Shown: positions 37,804 to 47,796, counted from the stretch's first letter. The stretch is DNA of 64,000 nt from JAPOUP01 sp965203255 (GCA_965203255.1 OZ241882.1:6200001-6264000), one strand, 5' to 3'. Numbers and translations: made by a program. The notes: generated from the sequence alone by a model not told the origin.

Positions 37804-40023
37804 TCAAGAGAGTGGTATGTCGTGTGAATGCGTCAGTTCCAACACATCCGAAGCTCCTGCTGAACCGCGTCCGGAAAGTGAGGGGTTCTCCATGAAGAAT
37901 CGGTGACAGTTGAATCTCCGCTTACCATCCTCGAATAGTTCACGGGCAAAGCTGCCATCCGGCGACATGACCCAACTCTGCGCTTCATCCGCTAGATTTG
38001 CCGCCATGATCTGGTTGACGATCTGAGCCTTCACAGTCGCGTTCTTGGCCTCGACCAGCGTTTCGACGCGGCGGCTCAGATTGCGCCCCATCCAGTCGGC
38101 GGACGATATGAACACCCGGGCTCGCAGACTGGGCAATCCGTGGCCATTGCCGAAGCACACGATTCGCGAATGCTCGAGAAAGCGTCCGACGATTGACTTG
38201 ACGCGGATATTCTCGGAAAGCCCCCTGATCCCCGGTCTAAGGCCGCAGATGCCGCGAACGACGAGATTGATTTTCACACCTTTTCCGCTGGCTGTGTAGA
38301 GTGCGTCGATCACGTCGGACTCGATAAGTGAGTTCAGCTTTGCCCATATGGCGGCCGGTCGGCCAACCTCTGCATGCGTCGCCTCCTCGGCGATCAGTCG
38401 GAGAAGCGTTGGCTTCAGCGTCAATGGCGATATTGCAAGATTCTCCAATCTGTCTGGCGGAGCATAGCCCCCGACGTAGTTGAAGACCTTGGTGGCGTCA
38501 TGACCTAGAGCGACATCGCAGGTGAATAGGGACAGGTCAGTATAGACCCTGGCGGTGATTGGGTGGTAGTTGCCGGTGCCGTAATGTGTATAGGTGACAA
38601 GCCTGCCGCCTTCTCTCCGGACCACCGTACTGATCTTTGCATGGGTCTTGTAATTGATGAAGCCGTAGACAACGTGGGCACCGGCGCGCTCGAGGCGGCG
38701 GCTTTGCCGGATATTGGCAAGCTCGTCAAAGCGCGCCTTCAGTTCCACGAGTGCGGTGACCGACTTGCCGCCTTCCGCCGCTTCACACAGTGCCGCGACG
38801 ATTGGGCTGTCCGTCGAGGTTCTGTAGAGCATCTGCTTGATTGCGAGGACATCCGGATCCGTGGCTGCCTGATTCAGGAATCGCACTACCATGTCGAAAG
38901 ATTCGTATGGATGTTGGAGCAGCATGTCCTTCTGCCGGATCGCGGCAAACATGTCGCCATCGTGATCCTGGACGCGTTCCGGTACTCTTGGTGCGAATGC
39001 CGGCCACAATAGATCCGGCCGGTCATCCAGAACCAGTTCGGAGAGGTCAGACATTCCAATCAGGCCTGAGATTTCGATGACCTCCGAAGCTCCGACGTTC
39101 AGTTCCACCATGATCATGTCGCGCAATGCCTTCGGCGACCGCGCACTCAACTTCAAACGAATGACTTCCCCTCTTCTCCGTCGTTTCAGCGCAACCTCGA
39201 ATTCCCTCACCAGATCCTCTGCTTCGTCCTCGACCTCGATGTCGCTGTCACGTAGAACCCTGAAGGCGCAGTGTCCTTTGGTTTTGTAGCCGGGAAACAG
39301 GTCGCTGACCGACAGCAGCAGCAGTTCTTCGAGTGGCAGGAATCTCCTGGATCCCTTCTCGTCCGGTAGGCGAACGAACCGGTTGATCTGGCGGGGAACC
39401 GGCAACAGCGCACGAAGGTGGCGACCGTCGGATTCTCGTTCCATCTGCAGAGCTAGGGAAAACCCCGTGTTGGGAATGAATGGAAAGGGATGTGCCGGAT
39501 CAATTGCAAGTGGCGACAGTACCGGAAAGACCTCCTTGAGGAACACTTCAGACAGATAGTGCCTGTCCTGCCGGGTCAGTCCCTTTCTGGTCAGGAGCCG
39601 GATTCCTGCCTCCTCCATTTCCGCCTTCAGCGCGTCCCAAACGACCTGTTGGTGTTCCATCAGTGCCCGTGCGTCCGCATTGATCAGCCGAAGTTGCTGG
39701 ACCGGTGTGAGGCCATCGATTCCCGGAGCGTTATGGCCGCCATTCGCCAGCTCGCGCAGTCCGGCCACGCGCACGGTATAGAATTCGTCAAGATTTGTGG
39801 CGGAGATTGACAGGAACCGCAGCCGTTCCAGTAGCGGGACCCGGGGATTCTCCGCCTCTTCAAGCACGCGCCAGTTGAATCCGAGCCAGCTGAGTTCGCG
39901 ATTGTGGAACCGCTGAGGACCGGTGATGTCTGTTGGCGGATCCACCGGCTCAGGGAATGCTGCGGAGAGGAAATTCGCCTGGTTCATTCCGTATCCATGC
40001 CGTTTCATCCACAGGTGCCACAA
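37804..40023 (-). CDS. ppk: Polyphosphate kinase 1
   Basis: About 739 residues. It makes polyphosphate from ATP reversibly. The N-terminal FHNRELSWLGFNWRVLEEA and NLDEFYTVRVAGLRE stretches are diagnostic, and the phosphohistidine motif THYGTGNYHP lies in the C-terminal PLD-like domains. The ATG at 39987 (MNQANFL) may be the true start, since the first twelve residues from the start at 40023 are unlike the family. The gene begins six bases after hda stops. With ppx downstream it sets cellular polyphosphate levels. Confidence 0.95.
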   Translation of the reverse strand: MWHLWMKRHGYGMNQANFLSAAFPEPVDPPTDITGPQRFHNRELSWLGFNWRVLEEAENPRVPLLERLRFLSISATNLDEFYTVRVAGLRELANGGHNAPGIDGLTPVQQLRLINADARALMEHQQVVWDALKAEMEEAGIRLLTRKGLTRQDRHYLSEVFLKEVFPVLSPLAIDPAHPFPFIPNTGFSLALQMERESDGRHLRALLPVPRQINRFVRLPDEKGSRRFLPLEELLLLSVSDLFPGYKTKGHCAFRVLRDSDIEVEDEAEDLVREFEVALKRRRRGEVIRLKLSARSPKALRDMIMVELNVGASEVIEISGLIGMSDLSELVLDDRPDLLWPAFAPRVPERVQDHDGDMFAAIRQKDMLLQHPYESFDMVVRFLNQAATDPDVLAIKQMLYRTSTDSPIVAALCEAAEGGKSVTALVELKARFDELANIRQSRRLERAGAHVVYGFINYKTHAKISTVVRREGGRLVTYTHYGTGNYHPITARVYTDLSLFTCDVALGHDATKVFNYVGGYAPPDRLENLAISPLTLKPTLLRLIAEEATHAEVGRPAAIWAKLNSLIESDVIDALYTASGKGVKINLVVRGICGLRPGIRGLSENIRVKSIVGRFLEHSRIVCFGNGHGLPSLRARVFISSADWMGRNLSRRVETLVEAKNATVKAQIVNQIMAANLADEAQSWVMSPDGSFARELFEDGKRRFNCHRFFMENPSLSGRGSAGASDVLELTHSHDIPLS

Positions 40024-40029
40024 TGGACG

Positions 40030-40713
40030 TCAATGGTCTTCCTGCGCGAACCTGTCCAGCACCTGCCTTACCAACGCCTTGGTGATCCGTCGCCCTTCGG
40101 CTAGTGAGACGCGGTCGACCTCATCAACTACTTTGCGAACGCTGGCGAAAGATCTTTCGATTCGCCCTGTTAAGTATAGAATGATCTCGGAATCGACAAT
40201 GATCTGCCGGTCAGCGAATTGCTTGATCATGACCGCCGACAGCAACGGGTCGTCTGGTTCCGAGAGGGAAGCCATTACGGCTCCCTGTATGCGGCTTTGC
40301 AGGTCTGGAAGGACAGCATTCCAGTGTGCGGGCGCTATACTTGTTGTTATCAGCAGCGGTTGTTTCTGTGCCAGAACCAGATTGTGGAGAAGAAACATCG
40401 CCTCCTCCGCCAGACGGTCACCAAGGGCGATATCGGCGTCCTCAATCGCGATTGCGATTCTGTCAAACCGATCGATGGATTCAAGAGAAAGGTCCTTGGC
40501 AGAAACCAGCCTGGCTTCTGACTGCGTCGCCCAAACGTTCGCTAGGTGGGTTTTGCCCGATCCTGGAGGACCGACGAGAACCAGCTTCCCCTGCGGCCAC
40601 GTTTGCCAGTCCAGAACTGCCCTGACAGCGGCGGAATTGGACGATGAGACGAAGAAGTCGCCACGCCCCAACGCGGACTGTATCGGGAGGTCAAGCGTTA
40701 GCTGTCTGGCCAC
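40030..40713 (-). CDS. hda: DnaA-related regulatory ATPase (Hda/HdaA)
   Basis: 227 residues from the GTG at 40713 (VARQLTLDLPIQ). The QLTLDLP at residues 4-10 is the expected sliding-clamp-binding motif, followed by an AAA+ domain with Walker A GPPGSGKT at 48-55 and a Walker B-like IAIEDADIA. Family role: with the clamp it promotes hydrolysis of DnaA-ATP and limits re-initiation of replication. A longer frame extends upstream to 41001, but those residues overlap perM and lack homology, so 40713 is chosen; this overlaps the perM stop by 16 bases. Confidence 0.88.
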   Translation of the reverse strand: MARQLTLDLPIQSALGRGDFFVSSSNSAAVRAVLDWQTWPQGKLVLVGPPGSGKTHLANVWATQSEARLVSAKDLSLESIDRFDRIAIAIEDADIALGDRLAEEAMFLLHNLVLAQKQPLLITTSIAPAHWNAVLPDLQSRIQGAVMASLSEPDDPLLSAVMIKQFADRQIIVDSEIILYLTGRIERSFASVRKVVDEVDRVSLAEGRRITKALVRQVLDRFAQEDH

Positions 40714-41786
40714 GGGCCTTGGTCGTCTCCCGGATCCCCTTTCCCAAGATACAGGAGGCCTTGCATATACTGCTTCAACCCAAACCGGACCAACACCCCA
40801 AGTGCCGCCGTGACAGGAACTGCGACGAGCAGGCCGACGAAGCCAAACAGTGCTCCGAACACTGAAAGCGCAAAAATCAACCAAACCGGGTGAAGTCCCA
40901 CCGAGTCGCCAACGAGTTTCGGTGTCAGCAGATTCCCTTCGAGAAACTGCCCGGCGAAGAATATTGCCGCCACCGCTCCGATCCAGCCCCATTCGCCCCA
41001 AAACTGGAACAGGGCGAGGCCAATGGCCAATCCGCCGCCTACAATCGCACCAACGTAGGGAATGAACGACAGGAGACCCGCGGTCACGCCCACAATCAGT
41101 CCGAAGTCCAGACGGACAAGCATTAGCGACGTTCCGTAGAACACTGCCAGAATCAGCATGACCGTGCCTTGGCCGCGGATGAATGCTGAGAGGGTTCGAT
41201 CAACCTGCAGTGCCAATGCACGAATGGTTGGAGCATGGTCACGTGGCAGCATTCTATCGATGCTGGCGACCATGCGGTCCCAATCAAGCAGGAGATAGAA
41301 TGTCACAACAGGTACGATCAGGACGAGAAGCAATATGTTCAAAAGGCTCAAGGCACTTGACACCAAACCGGCGATCAAGGCACCGCCCTTCGACTGAACC
41401 ATTTGACCCAAGGCTTCCAGCGACTGTCGCACGGCCGAGTTCTGGTCCATCAACGACGGAAAATTCTCGGTAAGGAACGCCTGAAGATTACCTGCGATCT
41501 GTGGAGCGGTGTTCGCCAATGCCGCGGCTTGGTTTACGGCCGTGGGAGCCACGGCCAGCGCCATGATGGCAAACACAAGGACTGCGGCGAGAGTGATGAC
41601 CGAGGTGGCCATCACTCGGCCCAGCCCCATTCTCTCGAGAAAATCGGCGATGGGGTCGAGACAATAGGCAATGGCTCCGCCAAGGATGAATGGCAGGACA
41701 ATGTCGCCGAGAAACCAGAGAATTGCCAGCATCGCGGCGGTGGCTGCGGTCCAGATTCTCACCTGCTGAACAACGGGTAGGGCCAT
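40698..41786 (-). CDS. AI-2E/PerM-family membrane protein
   Basis: 362 residues, about seven to eight hydrophobic segments, with the long periplasmic-type central region and the PYVGAIVGGGLAIGLA and GLHPVWLIFALSVFGALFGF stretches typical of the AI-2E transporter/PerM superfamily. Substrate uncertain; members move small molecules or sodium/protons. ATG 41786 follows GAGGAG at five bases. It is the first gene of perM-hda-ppk, an order conserved in alphaproteobacteria, where purM and purN often lie upstream; here they are absent. Confidence 0.9.
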   Translation of the reverse strand: MALPVVQQVRIWTAATAAMLAILWFLGDIVLPFILGGAIAYCLDPIADFLERMGLGRVMATSVITLAAVLVFAIMALAVAPTAVNQAAALANTAPQIAGNLQAFLTENFPSLMDQNSAVRQSLEALGQMVQSKGGALIAGLVSSALSLLNILLLVLIVPVVTFYLLLDWDRMVASIDRMLPRDHAPTIRALALQVDRTLSAFIRGQGTVMLILAVFYGTSLMLVRLDFGLIVGVTAGLLSFIPYVGAIVGGGLAIGLALFQFWGEWGWIGAVAAIFFAGQFLEGNLLTPKLVGDSVGLHPVWLIFALSVFGALFGFVGLLVAVPVTAALGVLVRFGLKQYMQGLLYLGKGDPGDDQGPWPDS

Positions 41787-42173
41787 GGCATCTCCTCGGA
41801 GTGTGCCATCGCGCAACAGTCGCTGCGATGCAAGTGCCGATTCGTCGTGCGGCGGCGATACCCTATTTCAGGATACGTTGAATTCGGTGGGTGACAGGCC
41901 ATGCCTTACCGATGTGGTTCCGTGTTTGTTGCCGGCTCCGGTGAACGGGATGGGCTCCCTTGCCGAGCAAATTGAATGCGTTACGCCAACTGCGCCAGAG
42001 GCACGCGAGAGGCAGTCCGTTTTCCTCCGCCACAGAAATACCGGATTGGGATGCCGGGACGGGATTTCGGCAGGCCGCCGACGGCTCGCCGGTCACTTCG
42101 GAACCACAATGCTTACGCGCAATCCAATTGCGTGCCGGTCATTCGGGGCTGGCAGGACTGCCCAAGACAATTT
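41787..42173. other. Intergenic stretch between SWIM gene and perM
   Basis: 387 bp holding the perM promoter and the end of the SWIM-SNF2 transcript. No gene or clear terminator recognised. Confidence 0.45.
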
Positions 42174-43010
42174 CTATAGAGACGAGCGGTTCTTCTGGAC
42201 GACACGGTCGCATACCGCTTCCATTACGCCGATGAAGGACTGGTCCGAATGCCAGAATGGCGGGTGGTCGCCTCCCTTCTTGATCAGCACCGCAGGTGTT
42301 GGCGGTGATTCGCCCGGCGCGTCGACAGCAGGTAGCGGATGTTCACCTTTCCAGTATGACTTGGTGTCAATACCGGCTGCGGGAACTCTTCGAGGGTTGG
42401 TGTAGCGGCTGGTCAGGAGGTCAGGAGCCCCGTCCTCGTCGGCCTGCTCGTCAATGAGTGCCTGTCCCAAGGGGGATTCTGCGAGCTTGTCGCGAAGTAT
42501 GGAAAATTCCAGACCACGCAACTGGAACAGGAGCATCGGGTCGCGGTCAAGCAGTGACGCGATCTTGTAGTAGACACCGGCAACGTGCTTGCAGGGGGAG
42601 GCCCAGTCTGGACAGGAGCACTTGCTGATAAGATCGTCCCTGGAACGCGGCAGCAGAGTCCTGCCCGAATTTGAAAAGGCGTCTTCTATCGCCGTCGGCA
42701 TTTCATTCATCAGCAGCTGGGACAGAAACGCGGCGTTGCCGGAGATCACTTCCGAAATCCTATGCCAGTCAGTTGACGTGTACTGCCGTAGCTTGACGCT
42801 TACCTTATACCGAGGTTCCTCGTACACTTCGAAGTATGGATTGATGTTTCCACGCACCGTGGCTTTTGCCACGCCGTCATTGATCGAGAAATCCAGAAGT
42901 CGGCGTGGTCCCGAATAGGCCCGTCCGCGTTTGAGTCTTCCCTCGTCCATGCTCATTGCCAGGACTTCTAGGAATATTTCGCCCCACCACGTTTTTGTCA
43001 TCCTGGCCAT
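42174..43010 (-). CDS. SWIM zinc-finger protein, partner of the SNF2 ATPase
   Basis: 278 residues. The zinc motif C131-x-C133-x6-C140-x-H142 (CSCPDWASPCKH) lies mid-protein; SWIM domains bind DNA or proteins. The N-terminal part (WWGEIFLEVLA, RGRAYSGPRRLLDFSI) is the usual opening of bacterial SWIM proteins that sit beside SNF2 helicases. ATG 43010 comes two bases after the SNF2 stop, and its GGAGG lies within the SNF2 reading frame, so the two are translationally coupled and probably form a complex. Role unknown; presumably recruits the ATPase to nucleic acid. Confidence 0.88.
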   Translation of the reverse strand: MARMTKTWWGEIFLEVLAMSMDEGRLKRGRAYSGPRRLLDFSINDGVAKATVRGNINPYFEVYEEPRYKVSVKLRQYTSTDWHRISEVISGNAAFLSQLLMNEMPTAIEDAFSNSGRTLLPRSRDDLISKCSCPDWASPCKHVAGVYYKIASLLDRDPMLLFQLRGLEFSILRDKLAESPLGQALIDEQADEDGAPDLLTSRYTNPRRVPAAGIDTKSYWKGEHPLPAVDAPGESPPTPAVLIKKGGDHPPFWHSDQSFIGVMEAVCDRVVQKNRSSL

Positions 43011-43012
43011 GA

Positions 43013-46000
43013 TCAGGCCTCCATGATGCTTTGGCGATTCAATGCAATGAGTTTCCGGAACGAGTCGTTGTCCATTTCGGTCAGCCAGTTCTCGTCCGCG
43101 CCGACGATGTTTTCGGCGAGGGCTTTCTTGGTTTCGATCATTTCGTCGATTCGTTCCTCAAGTGTTCCCAATGTCACCATTTTGTGGGCAAATACGGTCT
43201 TCTGCTGGCCAATCCGATAGGCCCGGTCGGTGGCCTGGTTCTCGACCGCTGGATTCCACCAGCGATCGAAGTGGAATACATGGTTTGCCCGGGTCAGCGT
43301 GATTCCGACTCCGCCCGCCCTTAGCGACAGAACAAATATGCCAGATGGCGACTCCGGATCCTGAAAGCTCTCGATCATTTTCTCCCGGCGCTGTCTGGTG
43401 GTTCCGCCATGCAGGTAGTGCACCGGACATGAGTGCCTTTCCCTGAACTGGGCTTCCAGACGGTCTCCTATTTCGGTGAACTGCGTGAAAACAAGCATGC
43501 TGTCCGACTCCGTCAATGCTTCCTCAATCATCTCATTGAGACGGGTGAGCTTGTGTGAGCGGCTTTCATGGAAGGGGCTCTCGTCCTGAAGGAATTGCGA
43601 CGGATGGTTGCAGACCTGCTTCAGTCTCATCAGCGTAGAGAGAATCAAACCTCGCCGTCCCATTCCATCAGAGTCCTCCAATTTTTCCTCCACATCCCTG
43701 ACCACCGCTTGGTACAGTGAGGCCTGCTCCTTGGTCAGGTTGCAGTAGACTTTCTGTTCCACTTTGTCTGGCAGGTCATTGATTATCGATTTGTCGGACT
43801 TCAGACGACGGAGGATGAAGGGCTGGACCAGTTTCTGTAGTTGCTGGGTGCGTGCCAGATCGTTCTCCCGTTGAATGGGTTTTTCGTAAGCGCGTCTGAA
43901 CTGCGCTTCTGTGCCGAGATATCCCGGATTGAGGAATCGGAACAGGGACCACATGTCCATCAGCCTGTTTTCGATGGGTGTTCCTGTCATCGCGATCCGG
44001 TAGGTTGAAGGTAGTGCGAAGATTGCCTTGGCCTGTGCCGATTTCGGGTTCTTAATGTTCTGCGCTTCGTCCACGACGACGCGCTGCCACTTCATTGACT
44101 TGAATGTCTCCAGGTCCGAGCGGACCAGATTGAACGAGGTAACGACCAAGTCGTGGCCCGAGATGGACTCAGCAAATTCAGCAGGGTCGCGGGGTCGGCC
44201 AGAACCATGGTGGATGTGGCATCTCAGGTTTGGTGCGAATTTGCCTGCTTCCTTTTTCCAGTTGCTGAGTACGGACGTTGGAGCGACAAGCAGGGTAGGG
44301 GGAATCGTGGAGTCGCTCGTCGTGTCTTCTTTGTCCCGTTCGTGAAGCAGCAACGCGATCAATTGGACGGTTTTGCCAAGGCCCATGTCGTCGGCAAGGC
44401 ATGGATTCAAGCCCAGCCGTTCCTGCCGTGCCAGCCACGCAAGCCCCTTTTTCTGGTAAACGCGTAATTCGCCGCGCATACCGACGGGATTGTCCATTGG
44501 TTCCAGGGATTCCAGATTGCGCAACCCCTTGAGGACATCACCCAGGACTTCATCCAGGACGAACTCCTCCGACTTCGGGTCCGCTATAGCCATGTCCTTG
44601 ATCATCTGCCTGAATTCGACGCCGTCGCTTTCAGACTGGCTTCTGAAGAGTTCAAGTGTTTCTGACAGTTGCCGCTGGTCGATCTCCATCCATTCGCCGC
44701 GATACTTCACAAGTGGTGATTTTGCTTCCATCAATGCCAGCCACTCGTCTTCGCTTACAGGTTCACCGTCTATCGAAAGTCGGTAATCGTATCGGATCAA
44801 CGAATCGATCTGGAAAAGCCCTGAGTTGGAACCCGACTGCTGGGATTGTCCGCTTGTGCCGTAAGGCCGGATTCGCAGGCGAGCTCTGCGACGCCCCTTG
44901 GGTGTCCACCAGCTTGGCAGAACGACACGGTACCCTGCGGATTCCAGCACAAGTGAATCCTCTTTCAGGAATTCGTACGCTGTGTTGAGGTCAATATCCA
45001 CTCCGGTTGGTTTCGCCGTTTCCATTCCCTGCCATAGCAGAGGGCACATTCGAGCCGCCTGTCCAAGGCTGACCAGCAGGTTGCGTTCGAACTGATTGCC
45101 GAAGCGACTGTGCCAATCACCCCTTTTCCGCTTGGGCAAGTCCCACCAGTCCGAGAGGTCCAACGAGAGAGAAGGATCCGTGTTGCAGGACACAAAGAAA
45201 GCGAGGTGCCAGCGATCGTCGTCATGACGGTCGCTCTGTCCCAGGCGGAATCCCAACGTGAACCCGGAACCCTGTGCCTGTCCAATGATTTTCCTCTGCC
45301 ATGCGTGCCATTGGGTCACATCCTCCTCCGCAGGGCATGGAGGCTCGATATCCGCAGCGGTTCGTCTGGCTGGTGTCTGTACAAGTGCGCCTCCGAGCCA
45401 AGTGTTCCTGAATGGCTTGAGGAATGACTTTGTGTAAGGAGTGCTTGCGACCAGCCCGTCAACCTGCTGTTCCGAAAACTGTCGGAGCAGGTCGGTTCGG
45501 TCGAGGACTGAAACAGGAGCCTCGCCGTTCACGCGACCGTTGCTGGCGTTCCTTACCAGCGTGCACACTGCAGGCATCGCAACGGAATAATCCCGAAGGC
45601 TGCGTTCATACTGACTTCCGGCCGGAGCCCATCCGGCAACATATTTGGGTTGGGATTTGCCTCGCTTGGGCTGAATGCATTTCAGGACGGGCAGAAACTG
45701 GTGTTGACGAACGTTTGCCCGCAGCTGTCGAGCAAACTGCATCCAGAATTTCAGATCATGACCGATCTGGAGATCGGTTCCGCCAAATCCTGAGAGGAAT
45801 TCCAGATCCCGAAGGAATGCAAGCGGATTGCGGATGGTTAATCCATTGATTTCCCAATCATTCCATTCGAAGTCATCGGGTGGATAGCTGCCTGAAAGCA
45901 GGGCCATTTCCAGGCTCGGAAGAGGTCTCCCGTCAGCGCTCGGCATTGTCGCCCAGAATCGGGATGGCACAGCGTCGGCGGCTGTGACCGCGGCCGCACC

Positions 46001-46390
46001 GAATTTCAGCTCGGAGGCAAGGAATTCCTGCAGCCGTTCGGGATCGTCGATGTGGTCGGGATGCTGTCCGGACTTTGGCGTTTCCTTTCCGGATGCCGGG
46101 GCTTCAATCCAGAAAACAAACTCGCCGGAATTGTCGAATTCCTTTTCGGACCGGGGAATCCAGGTGCCGTGGTAGACTTCGATCTGATTGTTCAAATGTC
46201 CGATCCCTATGTCAGAATTCGATTTGTACAGCCCGTGGGTCGGGTGTGACGCGCAAACCGCTGCATGACGCCAGAACCGCGGTGGCGCATCCAGATGCAT
46301 TCTCGGCCTTGGGAACAGTTGCCCTTCATACAGTTTGCTTGATCGACCGCGTGGCGGTGTCTGTGACGTAACGGTTACCTGACTCGTCAT
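43013..46390 (-). CDS. SNF2/Swi2-family DEAD-like ATPase
   Basis: 1125 residues. The helicase core starts near residue 640: Walker A DDMGLGKT at about 665, Walker B VVVDEAQ at about 773 (DEAQ), motif III MTGTPIENR, and the C-terminal RecA lobe with SLRAGGVGITLT near 1025 and DRAYRIGQ. The N-terminal about 600 residues form the bacterial SNF2-associated domain. Such enzymes translocate on double-stranded DNA and remodel protein-DNA complexes rather than unwind DNA. It is coupled to a SWIM gene, and 106 bp upstream a GIY-YIG nuclease gene runs the other way from a shared promoter region. Confidence 0.93.
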   Translation of the reverse strand: MTSQVTVTSQTPPRGRSSKLYEGQLFPRPRMHLDAPPRFWRHAAVCASHPTHGLYKSNSDIGIGHLNNQIEVYHGTWIPRSEKEFDNSGEFVFWIEAPASGKETPKSGQHPDHIDDPERLQEFLASELKFGAAAVTAADAVPSRFWATMPSADGRPLPSLEMALLSGSYPPDDFEWNDWEINGLTIRNPLAFLRDLEFLSGFGGTDLQIGHDLKFWMQFARQLRANVRQHQFLPVLKCIQPKRGKSQPKYVAGWAPAGSQYERSLRDYSVAMPAVCTLVRNASNGRVNGEAPVSVLDRTDLLRQFSEQQVDGLVASTPYTKSFLKPFRNTWLGGALVQTPARRTAADIEPPCPAEEDVTQWHAWQRKIIGQAQGSGFTLGFRLGQSDRHDDDRWHLAFFVSCNTDPSLSLDLSDWWDLPKRKRGDWHSRFGNQFERNLLVSLGQAARMCPLLWQGMETAKPTGVDIDLNTAYEFLKEDSLVLESAGYRVVLPSWWTPKGRRRARLRIRPYGTSGQSQQSGSNSGLFQIDSLIRYDYRLSIDGEPVSEDEWLALMEAKSPLVKYRGEWMEIDQRQLSETLELFRSQSESDGVEFRQMIKDMAIADPKSEEFVLDEVLGDVLKGLRNLESLEPMDNPVGMRGELRVYQKKGLAWLARQERLGLNPCLADDMGLGKTVQLIALLLHERDKEDTTSDSTIPPTLLVAPTSVLSNWKKEAGKFAPNLRCHIHHGSGRPRDPAEFAESISGHDLVVTSFNLVRSDLETFKSMKWQRVVVDEAQNIKNPKSAQAKAIFALPSTYRIAMTGTPIENRLMDMWSLFRFLNPGYLGTEAQFRRAYEKPIQRENDLARTQQLQKLVQPFILRRLKSDKSIINDLPDKVEQKVYCNLTKEQASLYQAVVRDVEEKLEDSDGMGRRGLILSTLMRLKQVCNHPSQFLQDESPFHESRSHKLTRLNEMIEEALTESDSMLVFTQFTEIGDRLEAQFRERHSCPVHYLHGGTTRQRREKMIESFQDPESPSGIFVLSLRAGGVGITLTRANHVFHFDRWWNPAVENQATDRAYRIGQQKTVFAHKMVTLGTLEERIDEMIETKKALAENIVGADENWLTEMDNDSFRKLIALNRQSIMEA

Positions 46391-46495
46391 GCGGCTTCCG
46401 GGGGGTCACTATAGGAAGCGGCTCTCGCATTGCAAGCGGGAGCCGGCGGGGTTATTCAGGTGCATTAGCAGGAGAGGCTTCCGGATCCAGAACCG

Positions 46496-47011
46496 ATGAA
46501 GGCATCTGATATCGACGACATTCTGAGCATGGACGCGCGGTCAGTTTCGCTGGGCGATTTGCTGGCACGTGCGAATAGCCCGGGGCGAGCTTCGTGGCAG
46601 GATCTTCCGCAATTTCCGGGCATCTACGCTGTCTGTCTTCGTGGCTGGAACACCATTTCATTCGCCTCCGATGCTGGCCACGCGCGATATGCTGAGCCGG
46701 CCGATCCGAACCTGCTATGCGAAAGGCGACGCCGAATCCTGGCAGCTGGCCCAACAGACATCCTTTACATCGGCAAGGCAGGTAGCAGGACTAGCACCCT
46801 GCGCAAGCGGGTGAGACAGCTGGCGCGCTTTGGCGTGGGTAGGGCCAAGAATCACGCCGGAGGCGAGTGGCTCTGGCAGGTGCAAGGGATCAGTGACGCG
46901 GATTTGCGGATGTGGTGCTGTCCGAGGAGCAGATCTGAACCGCTTAAACGCGATCTGCTCGAACGGTTCAGGAACGACCATGGAGATTTGCCCCTCGCGA
47001 ACCGACTATGA
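46496..47011 (+). CDS. Stand-alone GIY-YIG nuclease-domain protein
   Basis: 171 residues. GIY at 42-44 and YIG at 91-93 frame the beta-hairpin of the domain. Arginines 103 and 105 (TLRKRV) lie where the catalytic arginine is expected, and E124 in GGEWLW is a candidate metal-binding glutamate. The gap between the two motifs (47 residues) is longer than in UvrC-type domains. No other domain, no membrane segment. It is divergent from the SNF2 gene with a 105-bp shared upstream region. Family function ranges from repair to homing and defence; here a role with the SNF2-SWIM pair is inference from position only. Confidence 0.75.
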   Translation: MKASDIDDILSMDARSVSLGDLLARANSPGRASWQDLPQFPGIYAVCLRGWNTISFASDAGHARYAEPADPNLLCERRRRILAAGPTDILYIGKAGSRTSTLRKRVRQLARFGVGRAKNHAGGEWLWQVQGISDADLRMWCCPRSRSEPLKRDLLERFRNDHGDLPLANRL

Positions 47012-47440
47012 CACCATGTCAAGCCACTGGATCGACGATCATGGTGCCCATCTGCTCGTCGGTGGCGAAGTGGCGACCGCCAGCCAGTTGCGCGTAGCCA
47101 GCCACGTTAGCGTGACGGCGGCGCCTGAACAGCTTGCCCACGAGTCGCAGGTTCTCACGCCGACCGATGCCTCGCGCCTCTACCTCCGCTCGGGTGCCGC
47201 CCTCGCTGCGGGAATGGCCGGTGTTGCACTTCGAAATGGAAGTCGGGAGAAATGGCGGCATACGGGAGGCGGCATGCCTGAACTTCCACAACAGTTCTGG
47301 TTGGAGAGAAGACGGCCACGCAGGGGAGGGAGCGTAACCGACCGAGCCCCAAGGACCTCTTCGGGCAGGCGGGATTGCGGCATGGATCGAGAGATGGCAC
47401 AACGGATGCCATAACCACCGGCAGCCATGAGGAGAGGGAG
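47012..47440. other. Noncoding spacer with an IS30 end relic
   Basis: Apart from the IS30 right-end fragment at 47177-47252 no gene is recognised. Confidence 0.45.
47177..47252 (+). repeat. Solo IS30 right-end fragment
   Basis: Contains GGGAATGGCCGGTGTTGCA, then CTTCGAAATGGAAGT, matching the end of copy A (right hairpin arm plus terminal repeat), and upstream the apical CTCGGGTGCCGCCCTC motif. No transposase sequence accompanies it. Confidence 0.65.
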
Positions 47441-47638
47441 ATGGTCGATTCCGCAGACGATATGGCCCAACAGTTTGGCTTGGACCCCAAGGCGTTCAGG
47501 AGAGCGCTCCGGACGGAGGAATTCCCGTGGCATGAGCGCTATGCTCGCTGGAATCCGCCGGACGGCAGCCCCGAGCACCGGGACATGGTGCGCGTGGCGG
47601 AAAGGATGGTACGGCAGGGTCGGGCCGGATACCGCTAG
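47441..47638 (+). CDS. Small hypothetical protein, 65 residues
   Basis: ATG 47441 follows GAGGAGAGGGAG. The protein (MVDSADDMAQQFGLDPKAF ... EFPWHERYARW ... GSPEHRDM) is charged and predicted helical, with no membrane segment. The FGLDPKAFRRALR stretch resembles a helix-turn-helix-like opening. No family could be named. It lies between the GIY-YIG gene and hicA, all on the plus strand. Confidence 0.55.
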   Translation: MVDSADDMAQQFGLDPKAFRRALRTEEFPWHERYARWNPPDGSPEHRDMVRVAERMVRQGRAGYR

Positions 47639-47796
47639 GACGCCGCCAGTCCAGCCTTTCGTTCCGGGCTGATCGAAGACGCGTTTAGGTGCGGCTTCGC
47701 CCGCGACCGCTCAAAATAAGTGTTAGGGTTTCCCGTCTGGAACGCCATCATGGAATCGACGCGGTCGATCTTCCGGACCCCGAAACTTCCTGAACC
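47639..47796. other. Upstream region of hicA
   Basis: Short spacer; no operator recognised. Confidence 0.3.

Noticed and set aside
40714..41001. An N-terminal extension of Hda by about 96 residues
   Set aside because: Overlaps perM, arginine-rich and unlike the family; the clamp-binding motif is expected near the N-terminus, which fits the GTG at 40713.
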